In this document: in pieces, positions 34,935 through 42,794 of the stretch
Layout of the letters: each line of letters begins with the position of its first letter
How positions within the stretch are numbered: position 1 is the stretch's first letter
Source: CAIKBL01 sp964555355
Lineage (GTDB): Bacteria > Pseudomonadota > Gammaproteobacteria > Ga0077536
Direction of reading: 5' to 3'
Length of the DNA: 64,000 bases
Assembly: GCA_964555355.1 (NCBI GenBank)
Contig: CAZKRY010000001.1
Span: forward strand, 248,001 to 312,000
Notes under the pieces: model-generated
What the model saw: only the letters and a program-made list of their open reading frames with translations
Databases searched by the model: none
Told to the model about the DNA's origin: nothing
Position numbers and translations under genes: made by a program

Positions 34935-35504
34935 CTAACTTGAAATGCGCTCGATCTCGGAGAAAGTACGATTAAGTTCTTCCACCAAGGGTGTGCGCCA
35001 GTGCTCTGAAAATGCTGCTAAGAGCGCGCGGTAATACCATTTAGTTTCCTCCGGCGTGGCTGTGAAGCGACTCCACACCGCGACGCCGTGGACCCGCAGA
35101 TCACTTAGTATCGAACGCGCGTTGTGTAGTTTGTCTGATGCGGAGACGAGCCTCACTGATGAAGAAGCGGTGAACACATGCTTTATGTAAGCTTCCTTAC
35201 GGGCCTTCCAAGGTGGCTTCGGAGTCTCGTAGGTGTCCGTGCAGCCATCCACGATATCCGCGACCAGATCGCCGAACTGCCGTCTTATCCGCGCAAGCGT
35301 TGCTCGGCCGCCCGCGTCCTCGGCAGCGTCATGCAGTAACGCGGCGATAGCCTCATTCTCATCGGCACCGTGCTCAAGGGCGATTCCAGAGACCGCTAGC
35401 ACATGAGACACATAGGGAATCGAAGAACCTTTGCGGATTTGTCCTGCGTGTAGCTCAAATGCCAGATGCAGAGCATCGCGGTAACGAACGGCCAGGATAG
35501 TCAT
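34935..35504 (-). CDS. HD domain phosphohydrolase (SpoT hydrolase-like)
   Basis: This 189-residue single-domain protein has the HD metal-binding set: YVSHVLAVSGIALEHG (first His), ALLHDAAED (His-Asp pair) and LVSASDKLHNA (last Asp). These are arranged as in small alarmone/(p)ppGpp hydrolases of the SpoT/MESH1 type and in other nucleotide phosphohydrolases. There is no synthetase or regulatory domain. It converges with the NYN-like gene. Function as an alarmone hydrolase is possible but not proven. Confidence 0.8.
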   Translation of the reverse strand: MTILAVRYRDALHLAFELHAGQIRKGSSIPYVSHVLAVSGIALEHGADENEAIAALLHDAAEDAGGRATLARIRRQFGDLVADIVDGCTDTYETPKPPWKARKEAYIKHVFTASSSVRLVSASDKLHNARSILSDLRVHGVAVWSRFTATPEETKWYYRALLAAFSEHWRTPLVEELNRTFSEIERISS

Positions 35505-35717
35505 GGATACAACTTTGGTAATTGCTCAAATTGCCCGCCTGGTGGGATGCCACGGCGGTTAAGGAGGTGTGGTCGACTGAAAGCTCGTACCGCTACGCTT
35601 GACTTCGCGATGAGCGGCGATGAGGGCAATACACAGTTGATTTTCCTATAGCAAAGGTCTGTCCGTCGGCAGGCTCAATACGGATAATTGGAGCCAACGT
35701 TTCGTAACCAGCAATGC

Positions 35718-36908
35718 ATGATGTCTTCGCCGCGCACTATCGCTATTAATCCGAGATTGCTCTCCTGGGCTCGCCAGGAGGGTGGCTTTGAGATTTTTCG
35801 AGTGGCGAAGCGCCTGCACGTCAAACCCGAAAAAGTCGAGGACTGGGAAACCGGTGCTAAGCAGCCGACGATGCGGCAAGTTGAACAGCTCGCTCGGTTT
35901 TTTCATCGCCCACTCAGTATTTTCTTTCTATCGCACCCGCCAACGCTTACCCCGCTAGCGGCTGAATACCGCAGGCTGCTGCAGGTGGTGCCCGGTCATG
36001 AATCACCGGAACTGCGGCTTGGTCTGCGTCAGATGCTGTTACGCCGAGAGAACGCGCTTAACCTGATGGGAGAACTCGGTGAGCGCATTCCAGAGTTCGC
36101 GCTGAAAGCGAAGCTAAGTGAGTCTCCGGCGAACGTAGGTGCACGATTGCGCGACGCTACGAATATTTCGATAGACGAGCAGCTGTCGTGGCCCAATGAG
36201 TGGCGCGCCTGGGCGGCGTGGCGTGCCGCCATCGAAAATCTGGGTGCTCTGGTATTTCAGTTCGGCAAGGTCTCCCTGTCAGAGGTCCGCGGTTTGGCGC
36301 TGTTGCGGACTCCGCTACCTGTGGTTGCAATAAATAGCAAAGAAATTCCGGAAGCGCGGTCCTTTACGGCCCTGCACGAAGTCGTGCATCTCATGCTAAT
36401 TGTGGGACACGAAGAGCAGTCGGCAATGACGGAACCCCGTTCAGGCGATGAATGGAATAGTGTCGAACGGTTCGCGGAGATCGCAGCCAGTCATGCACTA
36501 ATTCCCGGGAACGCGTTAGTAAATGCAATCGATTCTGCTGGAGTGACTGAGTGGAATATCGCGTCGGTCCGTCACTTGGCTCGCCGTTTCCGTATTTCTC
36601 CGTTAGCGATGGCTACCCGTCTGCGCGAGTCGGGATACTTGGATTGGGCGCAATATCAAACGTGGCGTATAGAGTGGAACGATTATGTCGCAAATCTTCC
36701 GGAGCGCCGTAATGGATTCGCTTCTCCGGTTTCAAAAGCGCTTCGACGCAACGGACGTCCCTTCATGCAGCTGGTGTTAGAGGCCTTGTCGGCAAACCGA
36801 ATTAGCTCTCTAACCGCTGCGCGATTCCTCGATTTGAAATTCGAACATTTCGAAAAACTAAAAACGGCTATCTACGAGGGGCCATCGGCGACCGGTAGCG
36901 ATGACTGA
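35718..36908 (+). CDS. XRE-family regulator with ImmA/IrrE metallopeptidase domain
   Basis: This 396-residue protein combines an N-terminal helix-turn-helix (residues about 10-70, FEIFRVAKRLHVKPEKVEDWETG) and a zinc peptidase domain with HEVVH at residues 220-224 in SFTALHEVVHLMLIVGHEE. Such proteins pair with a toxin-like partner, here the DUF4411 gene that overlaps its stop by eight bases. By analogy with ImmA and IrrE it may cleave a repressor or act as the antitoxin. The start is ATG at 35718 or 35721; a TTG at 35688 is less likely. Lower GC than its neighbours suggests acquisition by transfer. Confidence 0.85.
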   Translation: MMSSPRTIAINPRLLSWARQEGGFEIFRVAKRLHVKPEKVEDWETGAKQPTMRQVEQLARFFHRPLSIFFLSHPPTLTPLAAEYRRLLQVVPGHESPELRLGLRQMLLRRENALNLMGELGERIPEFALKAKLSESPANVGARLRDATNISIDEQLSWPNEWRAWAAWRAAIENLGALVFQFGKVSLSEVRGLALLRTPLPVVAINSKEIPEARSFTALHEVVHLMLIVGHEEQSAMTEPRSGDEWNSVERFAEIAASHALIPGNALVNAIDSAGVTEWNIASVRHLARRFRISPLAMATRLRESGYLDWAQYQTWRIEWNDYVANLPERRNGFASPVSKALRRNGRPFMQLVLEALSANRISSLTAARFLDLKFEHFEKLKTAIYEGPSATGSDD

Positions 36909-37399
36909 CGGCGCGCCACAACTTTTATACTCAATCGATACCAGTTCATTCATGGATTGACAGGCTCGTTACTACCCTATGGATGTGTTTCCAGGGGTAG
37001 TGGTAGGAGTGGACGCCTTGACCCAGTCTCATCGCTTTTTCGCGCCCGCGCTAGTTAGAGAAGAATTGTTTGTCGTAGGGACCGGTGACTTGAATACATG
37101 GGCCAAGCGTTATTCCGCCATATTTGTCCCAACAGGCGAATTATTAGCCGAAGCGCAAACCATTCAGAATACGTTTCCGGGGTTACTTGATCCTAAAGCA
37201 GAGTTTGAGGAAGCGGACGCCTACCTATGTGATCGCGCTCGTCAAGCTCCGAGGGGGTGCAGTCATCACACAAGAGACGCCGGCCTCGGAAAAACGCAAC
37301 CCAAAGCACTCCCATTTCATTCCAGATGTTTGTCGCGAGATCGGAATTCCGTGTTTTAACTTTCTAGGTATGATGCGTCGTGAGCGCTGGGCTTTTTAA
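36901..37399 (+). pseudogene. Broken DUF4411 (PIN-like) gene, partner of the ImmA/IrrE protein
   Basis: The frame from ATG 36901 reads LLYSIDTSSFMD, then TGA at 36958-36960, then QARYYPMDVFPGVV. DUF4411 proteins have Trp at that point, so a TGG-to-TGA change is the simplest reading. A second lesion follows near 37225: the first frame degenerates after EADAYLC, while the next frame continues with VIALVKLRGGAVITQE, FIPDVCREIGIP and FLGMMRRERWAF. Both halves together make a normal-length DUF4411 protein of about 165 residues. The gene appears inactive. Selenocysteine at the TGA is unlikely: the residue is structural, not redox, and I see no SECIS. Confidence 0.8.
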
Positions 37400-37510
37400 T
37401 CGTGCCTAGAGATAGGCTTGGTTGTGGTAGTAGAGTACGCGGATTGAACCCCTACAATCCGCACATGCCGGTGAGCCGGCGCAATTCTTTAGATATCACA
37501 GGAGGTCATC

Positions 37511-37882
37511 GTGAACAGCGTTTTGGTCCAAGAACTAAGTGCAGCGCTCGGAAAATATTGCGATTTAATGTACGACTGTGATGTCGGCAAGTTCGATGCG
37601 GTGTTCGCGAAAACCGCGCAGCTGCACGGCTTCCGCGAAGGCGCGATGACCTGCTGGGGCGCCGCGCACTACAAGGAAGTGCTGGCGGGAAGGACTTCGC
37701 CCAAATCACAAGGCGCGCCGCGTGAGTCGCAAATCATCCTGATGGACTTTACCTCCCCGACGCAGGCGCTGGCGAAAGTTCGCGTGCGTATTGGAGAGAT
37801 GTTTTTTGTCGACTATCTCTCGTATCACAAGATTGATGGCGCGTGGCTCATTACGTCGAAGGCGTATCATCGGGAGGCGTGA
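37511..37882 (+). CDS. NTF2-like (lumazine-binding-like) protein
   Basis: This 123-residue protein has an NTF2/SnoaL-like fold pattern: N-terminal helix YCDLMYDCDVGKFDAVFAKTAQ, then beta strands ending in the typical YLSYHKIDGAWLITSKAYH. Family members are small ketosteroid isomerase-like enzymes or ligand binders. The start is GTG at 37511 with GGAGGT seven nt upstream. It is a single gene followed by palindromic repeats. The substrate is unknown. Confidence 0.8.
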   Translation: MNSVLVQELSAALGKYCDLMYDCDVGKFDAVFAKTAQLHGFREGAMTCWGAAHYKEVLAGRTSPKSQGAPRESQIILMDFTSPTQALAKVRVRIGEMFFVDYLSYHKIDGAWLITSKAYHREA

Positions 37883-37904
37883 TACTCGCGCTTCTGTTTG
37901 AGAA

Positions 37905-37984
37905 GACCCTCACCCCAGCCCTCTCCCGCAGGGCGGGAGAGGGAGGAATTAGTGCATTCTCTCCCGCCCGCGGGAGAGGGTGAA
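37905..37984. repeat. Palindromic intergenic repeats, locus 4
   Basis: Two copies: GACCCTCACCCCA followed by CCCTCTCCCGC-AGG-GCGGGAGAGGG (37919-37943), and CTCTCCCGC-CC-GCGGGAGAG followed by GGTGA (37959-37984). They start 22 nt after the NTF2-like gene and end 55 nt before the antiporter gene. They are the same family as at 23.8, 30.6, 31.9 and 44.5 kb. Confidence 0.85.
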
Positions 37985-38038
37985 ATGCCTGGATAGTCGC
38001 GTGGCAATGAATATCCGCAAACGTGATTGCGTCTGCCG

Positions 38039-39121
38039 ATGCGCGCGGTAAACACGCTCCCGGCATGGACTTGGCTCGCGCCTACAATTGCATGGGCCGC
38101 GCTGCTGTCGCCAACAAGCGCGACGCATCCCGCGACGATAATTCTATTAACCGTGCTGTTGTTCGGCAGCGTCATCGCCGCCGTGTTCCACGCGGAGGTC
38201 ATTGCACTCCGGGTCGGCGAACCTTTCGGCACCTTGGTGCTCGCGCTGGCGGTGACGCTCATCGAGAGCGCACTCTTGGTGTCACTCATGCTGGCGGGCG
38301 GCGAGGCGGCGGCATCGCTGCCGCGCGATACGGTTTTTGCCACGGTCATGATCATATTGAATGGGATTGTGGGCCTATGTCTGCTCGCGGGCGGCTCCCG
38401 GCATGGCGAACAGCAATTTCGGTTACACGGCGTGAGCGCCATGTTGGCGACTCTCGCCACCATTGTCGTGCTCGCCTTTGTATTGCCAACCTACACCGCA
38501 ACGGTACCCGGACCGTATTACAGCAAGAGCCAACTGCTATTCGTGGCGGTGGTGACCGTTGCGCTCTACGGCGTTTATATATTGGTGCAAAGCGTGCGGC
38601 ATCGAGATTACTTTTTGCCGCCTATTGGTACCATGGACGAAGATGCGCATGCCGCGCCACCGTCATTGAAGATCACCTGGATGAGCGCTGGCCTTCTATT
38701 AGTCGCGCTGGGCGCGGTGGTGTTGCTGGCCAAAGCATTGGCGCCTGCGGTCGAGAATGCGGTCATTGCCGCCGGCGCGCCGCAAGCGGCGGTCGGCGTG
38801 ATCATCGCTGGTATGGTGATGTTGCCGGAAGGCCTCGCGGCGTATCACGCGGCACGTGCTAACCGTTTACAAACCAGTTTGAATCTCGCCCTTGGTTCCG
38901 CGATTGCAACGATTGGCTTGACCATCCCGGCAATAGCGTTGCTGTCGCTCGCAATGGGCTGGAAGATCGAGCTTGGCATCGATCAAAAATCGACCGTATT
39001 ACTGGTGCTTTCGTTAATGGTCGCGACGTTATCACTGGGAACCGGTCGTACCACGGTGCTGCAAGGCGCGGTGCATTTAGTGATTTTTGCGGTGTACTTG
39101 TTTACCACGGTGGTGCCGTAA
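38039..39121 (+). CDS. ChaA-like calcium/sodium:proton antiporter
   Basis: This 360-residue membrane protein has eleven or so hydrophobic segments in two related halves. The first half contains HAEVIALRVGEPFGTLVLAL, and the second IIAGMVMLPEGLAAYHAAR with the acidic residue in the helix, matching the alpha repeats of the Ca2+/cation antiporter superfamily (ChaA, y4hA group). It should exchange Ca2+ or Na+ for protons. The start is ATG at 38039 (MRAVNTLPAW); a TTG at 38027 is in frame too. It is followed 63 nt later by the GFA gene. Confidence 0.88.
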   Translation: MRAVNTLPAWTWLAPTIAWAALLSPTSATHPATIILLTVLLFGSVIAAVFHAEVIALRVGEPFGTLVLALAVTLIESALLVSLMLAGGEAAASLPRDTVFATVMIILNGIVGLCLLAGGSRHGEQQFRLHGVSAMLATLATIVVLAFVLPTYTATVPGPYYSKSQLLFVAVVTVALYGVYILVQSVRHRDYFLPPIGTMDEDAHAAPPSLKITWMSAGLLLVALGAVVLLAKALAPAVENAVIAAGAPQAAVGVIIAGMVMLPEGLAAYHAARANRLQTSLNLALGSAIATIGLTIPAIALLSLAMGWKIELGIDQKSTVLLVLSLMVATLSLGTGRTTVLQGAVHLVIFAVYLFTTVVP

Positions 39122-39184
39122 ATTAACCGCGCGATAAAAAGCAACAAGTTCCCATTAATCGTTGCAGGCCAAAGGAGTTTTGTT

Positions 39185-39583
39185 ATGACAAATACGGGAA
39201 GATGCCTCTGTGAGGCGATTCAGTATCAAATCACCGGTACACCAAAATTCGTTGCGCTTTGTCACTGTAATAACTGCCGGCGAAGCGCGGGTGCGCCGAT
39301 GGTCGCGTGGGCAATGTTCCCTGAAGCGGCATTGACACTGACCAAAGGGCAGCCCAAGACGATTAACTCTTCCGGCACCGCGATGCGGAGCTTTTGCGCG
39401 GATTGCGGCACGGGCTTGTTCTATCGAAACGCCGTGAACCTTCCGGGGATTGTCGACATCCAGTCCGCGACACTTGATCACCCGGACGCGTTCCCGCCTA
39501 CGTTGCACATTCAAACGGCCGAGCGGATCGGGTGGATGCAGCGCGTCCATGAGCTCCCGGAATGCGCGCGGTTTCCGACGTAG
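39185..39583 (+). CDS. GFA/CENP-V family zinc protein (glutathione-dependent formaldehyde-activating-like)
   Basis: This 132-residue protein has the Cys clusters of the GFA fold: CLCEAIQY, CHCNNCRRSAG and later CADCGTGLFY. These bind two zinc ions. The family includes Gfa, which speeds formation of S-hydroxymethylglutathione, but most members have unknown function and the Gfa activity is disputed. AAAGGAG lies eight nt before the ATG. A small gene of unknown function follows after 30 nt, so they may be co-transcribed. Confidence 0.87.
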   Translation: MTNTGRCLCEAIQYQITGTPKFVALCHCNNCRRSAGAPMVAWAMFPEAALTLTKGQPKTINSSGTAMRSFCADCGTGLFYRNAVNLPGIVDIQSATLDHPDAFPPTLHIQTAERIGWMQRVHELPECARFPT

Positions 39584-39613
39584 GCTTCACCGCATGGGGA
39601 AGGAGATAACAGG

Positions 39614-39922
39614 ATGGCCGTCATCGCCGTTTTTACTTACGAGATTGAGCCCGGTCGCCTAGATGATTTCCTGGCAATCTTAAAACGTGCCGCTGGACCC
39701 GAATTCACTAGCGCGGTCATGCCTAGAGCCGTGCGGCTTTTAAGAAATATCGTCCCCGGCCCGGACAGCACCCTGATCCTGCACATCGAATATGACGATA
39801 TGGCGGCCTACGGCGCGCGTACCTCTTTTGAAAATTCCAATCCGGCGTGGCACAAACTTTTTGCGCCGACGACCGATGCGCCCGCTCGGTTAGTGTCGGT
39901 CGCGCTTCTGACGGAGTTATAA
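39614..39922 (+). CDS. Small conserved protein, dimeric alpha/beta-barrel-like
   Basis: This 102-residue protein starts MAVIAVFTYEIEPGRLDDFLAILKRA and has a central LILHIEYDDMAAYGARTSFENS. The pattern of a strand, a helix and strands ending in a hydrophobic strand resembles NIPSNAP/ABM-type ferredoxin-like folds, but I do not recognise a defined family. AAGGAGATAACAGG precedes the ATG, a strong ribosome site. It follows the GFA gene closely. Function unknown. Confidence 0.65.
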   Translation: MAVIAVFTYEIEPGRLDDFLAILKRAAGPEFTSAVMPRAVRLLRNIVPGPDSTLILHIEYDDMAAYGARTSFENSNPAWHKLFAPTTDAPARLVSVALLTEL

Positions 39923-40041
39923 GTTTACCGTCGCAGGTCGGGGTTGCACGCCTAAGGTGGCGTTGTGAAAAAGGCGAAAGGGGCGCTCGCACAATTTCCG
40001 GTCACTGCAATCCTTGGGCCTCGGAAGGAAGCAATGCAAAC

Positions 40042-41385
40042 CTATGCTCGCACCCGGCTGCCCGGATGGCGCGCCGATAGACGCGGATGGCCGAATATCT
40101 TCTGGCGCAGCGGGCCTTCGGCGTACTCGGTCTGCATGAGCCCACGGCGTTGTAAGATCGGCACGACGCCTTCGATGAAATCGACGAAAGTGCCTGGGGT
40201 GGTGGCGTAGACCAGGTTGAAACCGTCCACACCCGATTCGGCAAATGCCGCGAGGCGATCCGCAATCTGCTCGGCGCTTCCCACCAGCCATTGCCCGCTC
40301 ATCTGGCGACGTGCGAGATCACCGAACGTCAGCGGCCGACCTGGGGATTGCGCCGCAAAGCTCTTGAGAAAACCCAGCACACCGTTGAAGTCGTGCGTAG
40401 CAATCGGCTCCGCGGGGTCAAACGCCCCGAGATCGGCACCGAGATGGCCACTCATGTGCGCCAGGCCACCTTCGAGCGAGAGCATCTCGTTCAACTCGTT
40501 GGCCTTCGCTCGTGCTTCCGCTTCGGTGCCACCAATCACGAGTGAGACGCCGAGGCAGAATTTCAGATCCTCCGGCTGCCGGCCGAAGCGCGCGGCGCGG
40601 GCGCGGATATCGGCCATCAGCTCGGCCCGCCCGCCACCGGTGATGAACACACATTCCGCATGACGCGCCGCGAATTCACGACCGCGCTCGGAGGATCCTG
40701 CCTGGAATAACAGCGGCGTACGCTGCGGCGATGGTTCGCACAGGTGCGGTCCCGGCACCTCGTAGTAAGGGCCATGGTGATTGATGTAATGCACCTTCGT
40801 TGGGTCGGCATAGATGCCGCGTTCGCGATCGCGCACCACGGCATCCTCCTCCCAACTCGTCTCCCACAGTTTATAGAGCACGTCCAGGTAGTCCTCGGCG
40901 CGTTCATAGCGATCGTCATGACGGGGCAGATCGGTAAAGCCAAGGTTGCGCGCGGCGTTCGGCAGATAGGACGTCACGATATTCCAGGCCACGCGACCCC
41001 GTGTGAGGTGGTCGAGGGTCGAGGCGCGTCGCGCGAAGTTGAACGGATGTTCGGCGTAGATAGAGCCGGTCACCGCGAAGCCGAGATCGCGGGTGGCGTG
41101 CGCCATCGCCGGAATCAACAAGCTCGGATCGTTCACCGGGATCTGCATCGCCTCGCGAATAGCCGTGTCCGGGCCGCCCTTGTACAAATCGTAAGTCCCG
41201 ACGACATCGGCGAGAAACAGCGCATCGAACTTCGCCTTTTCGAGCAATCGCGCAAGATCGACCCAAGGGTCGAGTGACGCATATTCCAACTGACGAGACT
41301 CCGTGCGCCGCCATAGTCCGTGATGGATGTGCGACACGCAGTTCATTGAAAATGCATTGAACAACAGGCGTTTCGGCGTCTTCAT
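40042..41385 (-). CDS. FMN-dependent monooxygenase of the NtaA/SnaA/DszA/DmoA group (LLM class)
   Basis: This 447-residue luciferase-like enzyme starts KRLLFNAFSMNCVSHIHHG LWRR and has the long insertions of the NtaA/DmoA group (TIGR03860): FDALFLADVVGTYD, SIYAEHPFNFARRASTLDHL, GRVAWNIVTSYLPNAARN and FQAGSSERGREFAA. Members oxidise compounds such as nitrilotriacetate, dimethyl sulfide, dibenzothiophene sulfone or long alkanes, using FMNH2 from a separate flavin reductase. None is adjacent. It is divergent from the AraC-type regulator at 41.6 kb, which probably controls it. Fourth LLM-class gene in this window. Confidence 0.92.
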   Translation of the reverse strand: MKTPKRLLFNAFSMNCVSHIHHGLWRRTESRQLEYASLDPWVDLARLLEKAKFDALFLADVVGTYDLYKGGPDTAIREAMQIPVNDPSLLIPAMAHATRDLGFAVTGSIYAEHPFNFARRASTLDHLTRGRVAWNIVTSYLPNAARNLGFTDLPRHDDRYERAEDYLDVLYKLWETSWEEDAVVRDRERGIYADPTKVHYINHHGPYYEVPGPHLCEPSPQRTPLLFQAGSSERGREFAARHAECVFITGGGRAELMADIRARAARFGRQPEDLKFCLGVSLVIGGTEAEARAKANELNEMLSLEGGLAHMSGHLGADLGAFDPAEPIATHDFNGVLGFLKSFAAQSPGRPLTFGDLARRQMSGQWLVGSAEQIADRLAAFAESGVDGFNLVYATTPGTFVDFIEGVVPILQRRGLMQTEYAEGPLRQKIFGHPRLSARHPGSRVRA

Positions 41386-41647
41386 CTGGGCTCCCAGATC
41401 GAATTCAAGCGAATGTTCGCCATGCTTAGCATAAAGGCATTTCGGTCAAACGCTTGCACGCGCTTCTTGAATTCGAACGATGCCGCACCTCGACCGCACG
41501 CGCATAAAGTCTGATGAACTTGTCGGGCTTCGTGTCTTCCCGCTAGCATCCCGCTGGAATCCTCGTGGAGTGTTGCGCCATGGCCGTTATTGCTGGCTTC
41601 GTGACGTTGCGGTGCGCGAAATCACGGTCACGAGCCGATCACACTTA

Positions 41648-42697
41648 ATGCGCGATCCCACGCCTACGCGGCCAGGACCGCTCGACGGCGTAGTGCGCGC
41701 TGAAGCGTTGCGCCGTTACGTGGAATTGGTTGCCGAGCTAGGCGGCGATCCGGGCGCGCTCTTAACGCATGCCGGGCTGACGGCCGAGGCGCTTAATGAT
41801 CCTGATTCGTTCATTTCTTATCGCGCGATGATCGCGCTTTTGGAAGAATCCGCGCGGCAACTCGCGGCGCCGGCGTTTGGGTTGCAGCTCGCCGCGCGCC
41901 AGGGCGGCACCGCGGTGCTCGGCCCGCTGGAGCTCGCGATGCGCAACTCCTCCACCGTAGGTGAAGCCTTTCGTTACTGCGCGGGCCATCTGCAGGTTTA
42001 CAGTTCGGCGATCCGCATTGCGATTACCGAAGAGCGCGCCGCCGGTCGCCACATCATGCGTTTCGATATTTTGCTGCGCGATATCCCGGCCTCGGCGCAG
42101 GCGGTGGAAAACGCGTTGTGCTCCACGCACTACGCGCTGAAAGTATTGTCCGGCGGCCGCTTCGGGGCGCGCGAGGTTTGGTACCAGCACCGCCAACGTC
42201 TGCCGCTTGCGCAGTACCGCAAGTACTTGCCAGCGAAACTTCGGTTTGAAGCGCCCTACAACGCAGTGGTTTTTTTAAGCAAAGATTTGGCTGAGCGGAT
42301 CCCCAATCAGGACCCCCAGGTCTATGCGTTAGCGGCGAAATACATCGATCTGCGTTATCCGGAGGTCACCTCTTCGCTCCCCGAGCGGGTACAGCGCTTG
42401 ATTGCACAACGGTTGTCCTCGACGGCTTGTTCTCAGCACGCGATCGCCGCCCAACTTGGACTTCACGTCCGATCCTTGCAGCGCCAACTGCAGCGTCAGG
42501 CAACTTCTTTCGATGAATTGAAGGATCAGGTGCGCCGGGATTCAGCGCAGCAATATCTGGCGAATTCGGATTTGCCTCTGACAGAAGTCGCGACTCTGCT
42601 CGGTTATAGTGAAACCTCGGTACTGACGCGCAGCTGCCAACGATGGTTCGGCTGCACGCCGTTAACCTTACGCAAGCGCAGCATCGGCGCGTCGTAA
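41648..42697 (+). CDS. AraC-family transcriptional regulator with arabinose-binding-like (OruR-type) N-domain
   Basis: This 349-residue regulator has an N-terminal ligand domain of the OruR/PF12625 kind (RYVELVAELGGDPGALLTHAGL) and a C-terminal AraC double helix-turn-helix: QHAIAAQLGLHVRSLQRQL and LPLTEVATLLGYSETSVLTR, followed by the WFGCTPLTLRK end. I use ATG 41648; the open frame starts earlier at 41480 without family similarity. It diverges from the NtaA-like monooxygenase and precedes an amidohydrolase gene; either may be its target. A palindrome AAGCCTA/TAGGCTT lies just after the stop (42731-42754) and could be a terminator or operator. Confidence 0.9.
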   Translation: MRDPTPTRPGPLDGVVRAEALRRYVELVAELGGDPGALLTHAGLTAEALNDPDSFISYRAMIALLEESARQLAAPAFGLQLAARQGGTAVLGPLELAMRNSSTVGEAFRYCAGHLQVYSSAIRIAITEERAAGRHIMRFDILLRDIPASAQAVENALCSTHYALKVLSGGRFGAREVWYQHRQRLPLAQYRKYLPAKLRFEAPYNAVVFLSKDLAERIPNQDPQVYALAAKYIDLRYPEVTSSLPERVQRLIAQRLSSTACSQHAIAAQLGLHVRSLQRQLQRQATSFDELKDQVRRDSAQQYLANSDLPLTEVATLLGYSETSVLTRSCQRWFGCTPLTLRKRSIGAS

Positions 42698-42794
42698 ACG
42701 GTCTATTGTTTGTCGTAATGTATCAATACCAAGCCTAACCACACGGCTAGGCTTATGCGCTCACGTCCGGTCAACGAATTTGCATGGGGGGGCT

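Noticed and set aside
36958..36960. In-frame TGA in the DUF4411 gene as a second selenocysteine codon
   Set aside because: The position is occupied by Trp in the family, no redox motif surrounds it, no SECIS-like hairpin follows, and the gene also carries a frameshift.
42731..42754. AAGCCTA/TAGGCTT palindrome after the AraC gene as a terminator
   Set aside because: A seven-pair stem with a ten-base loop and no T-run; mentioned with the AraC gene only.
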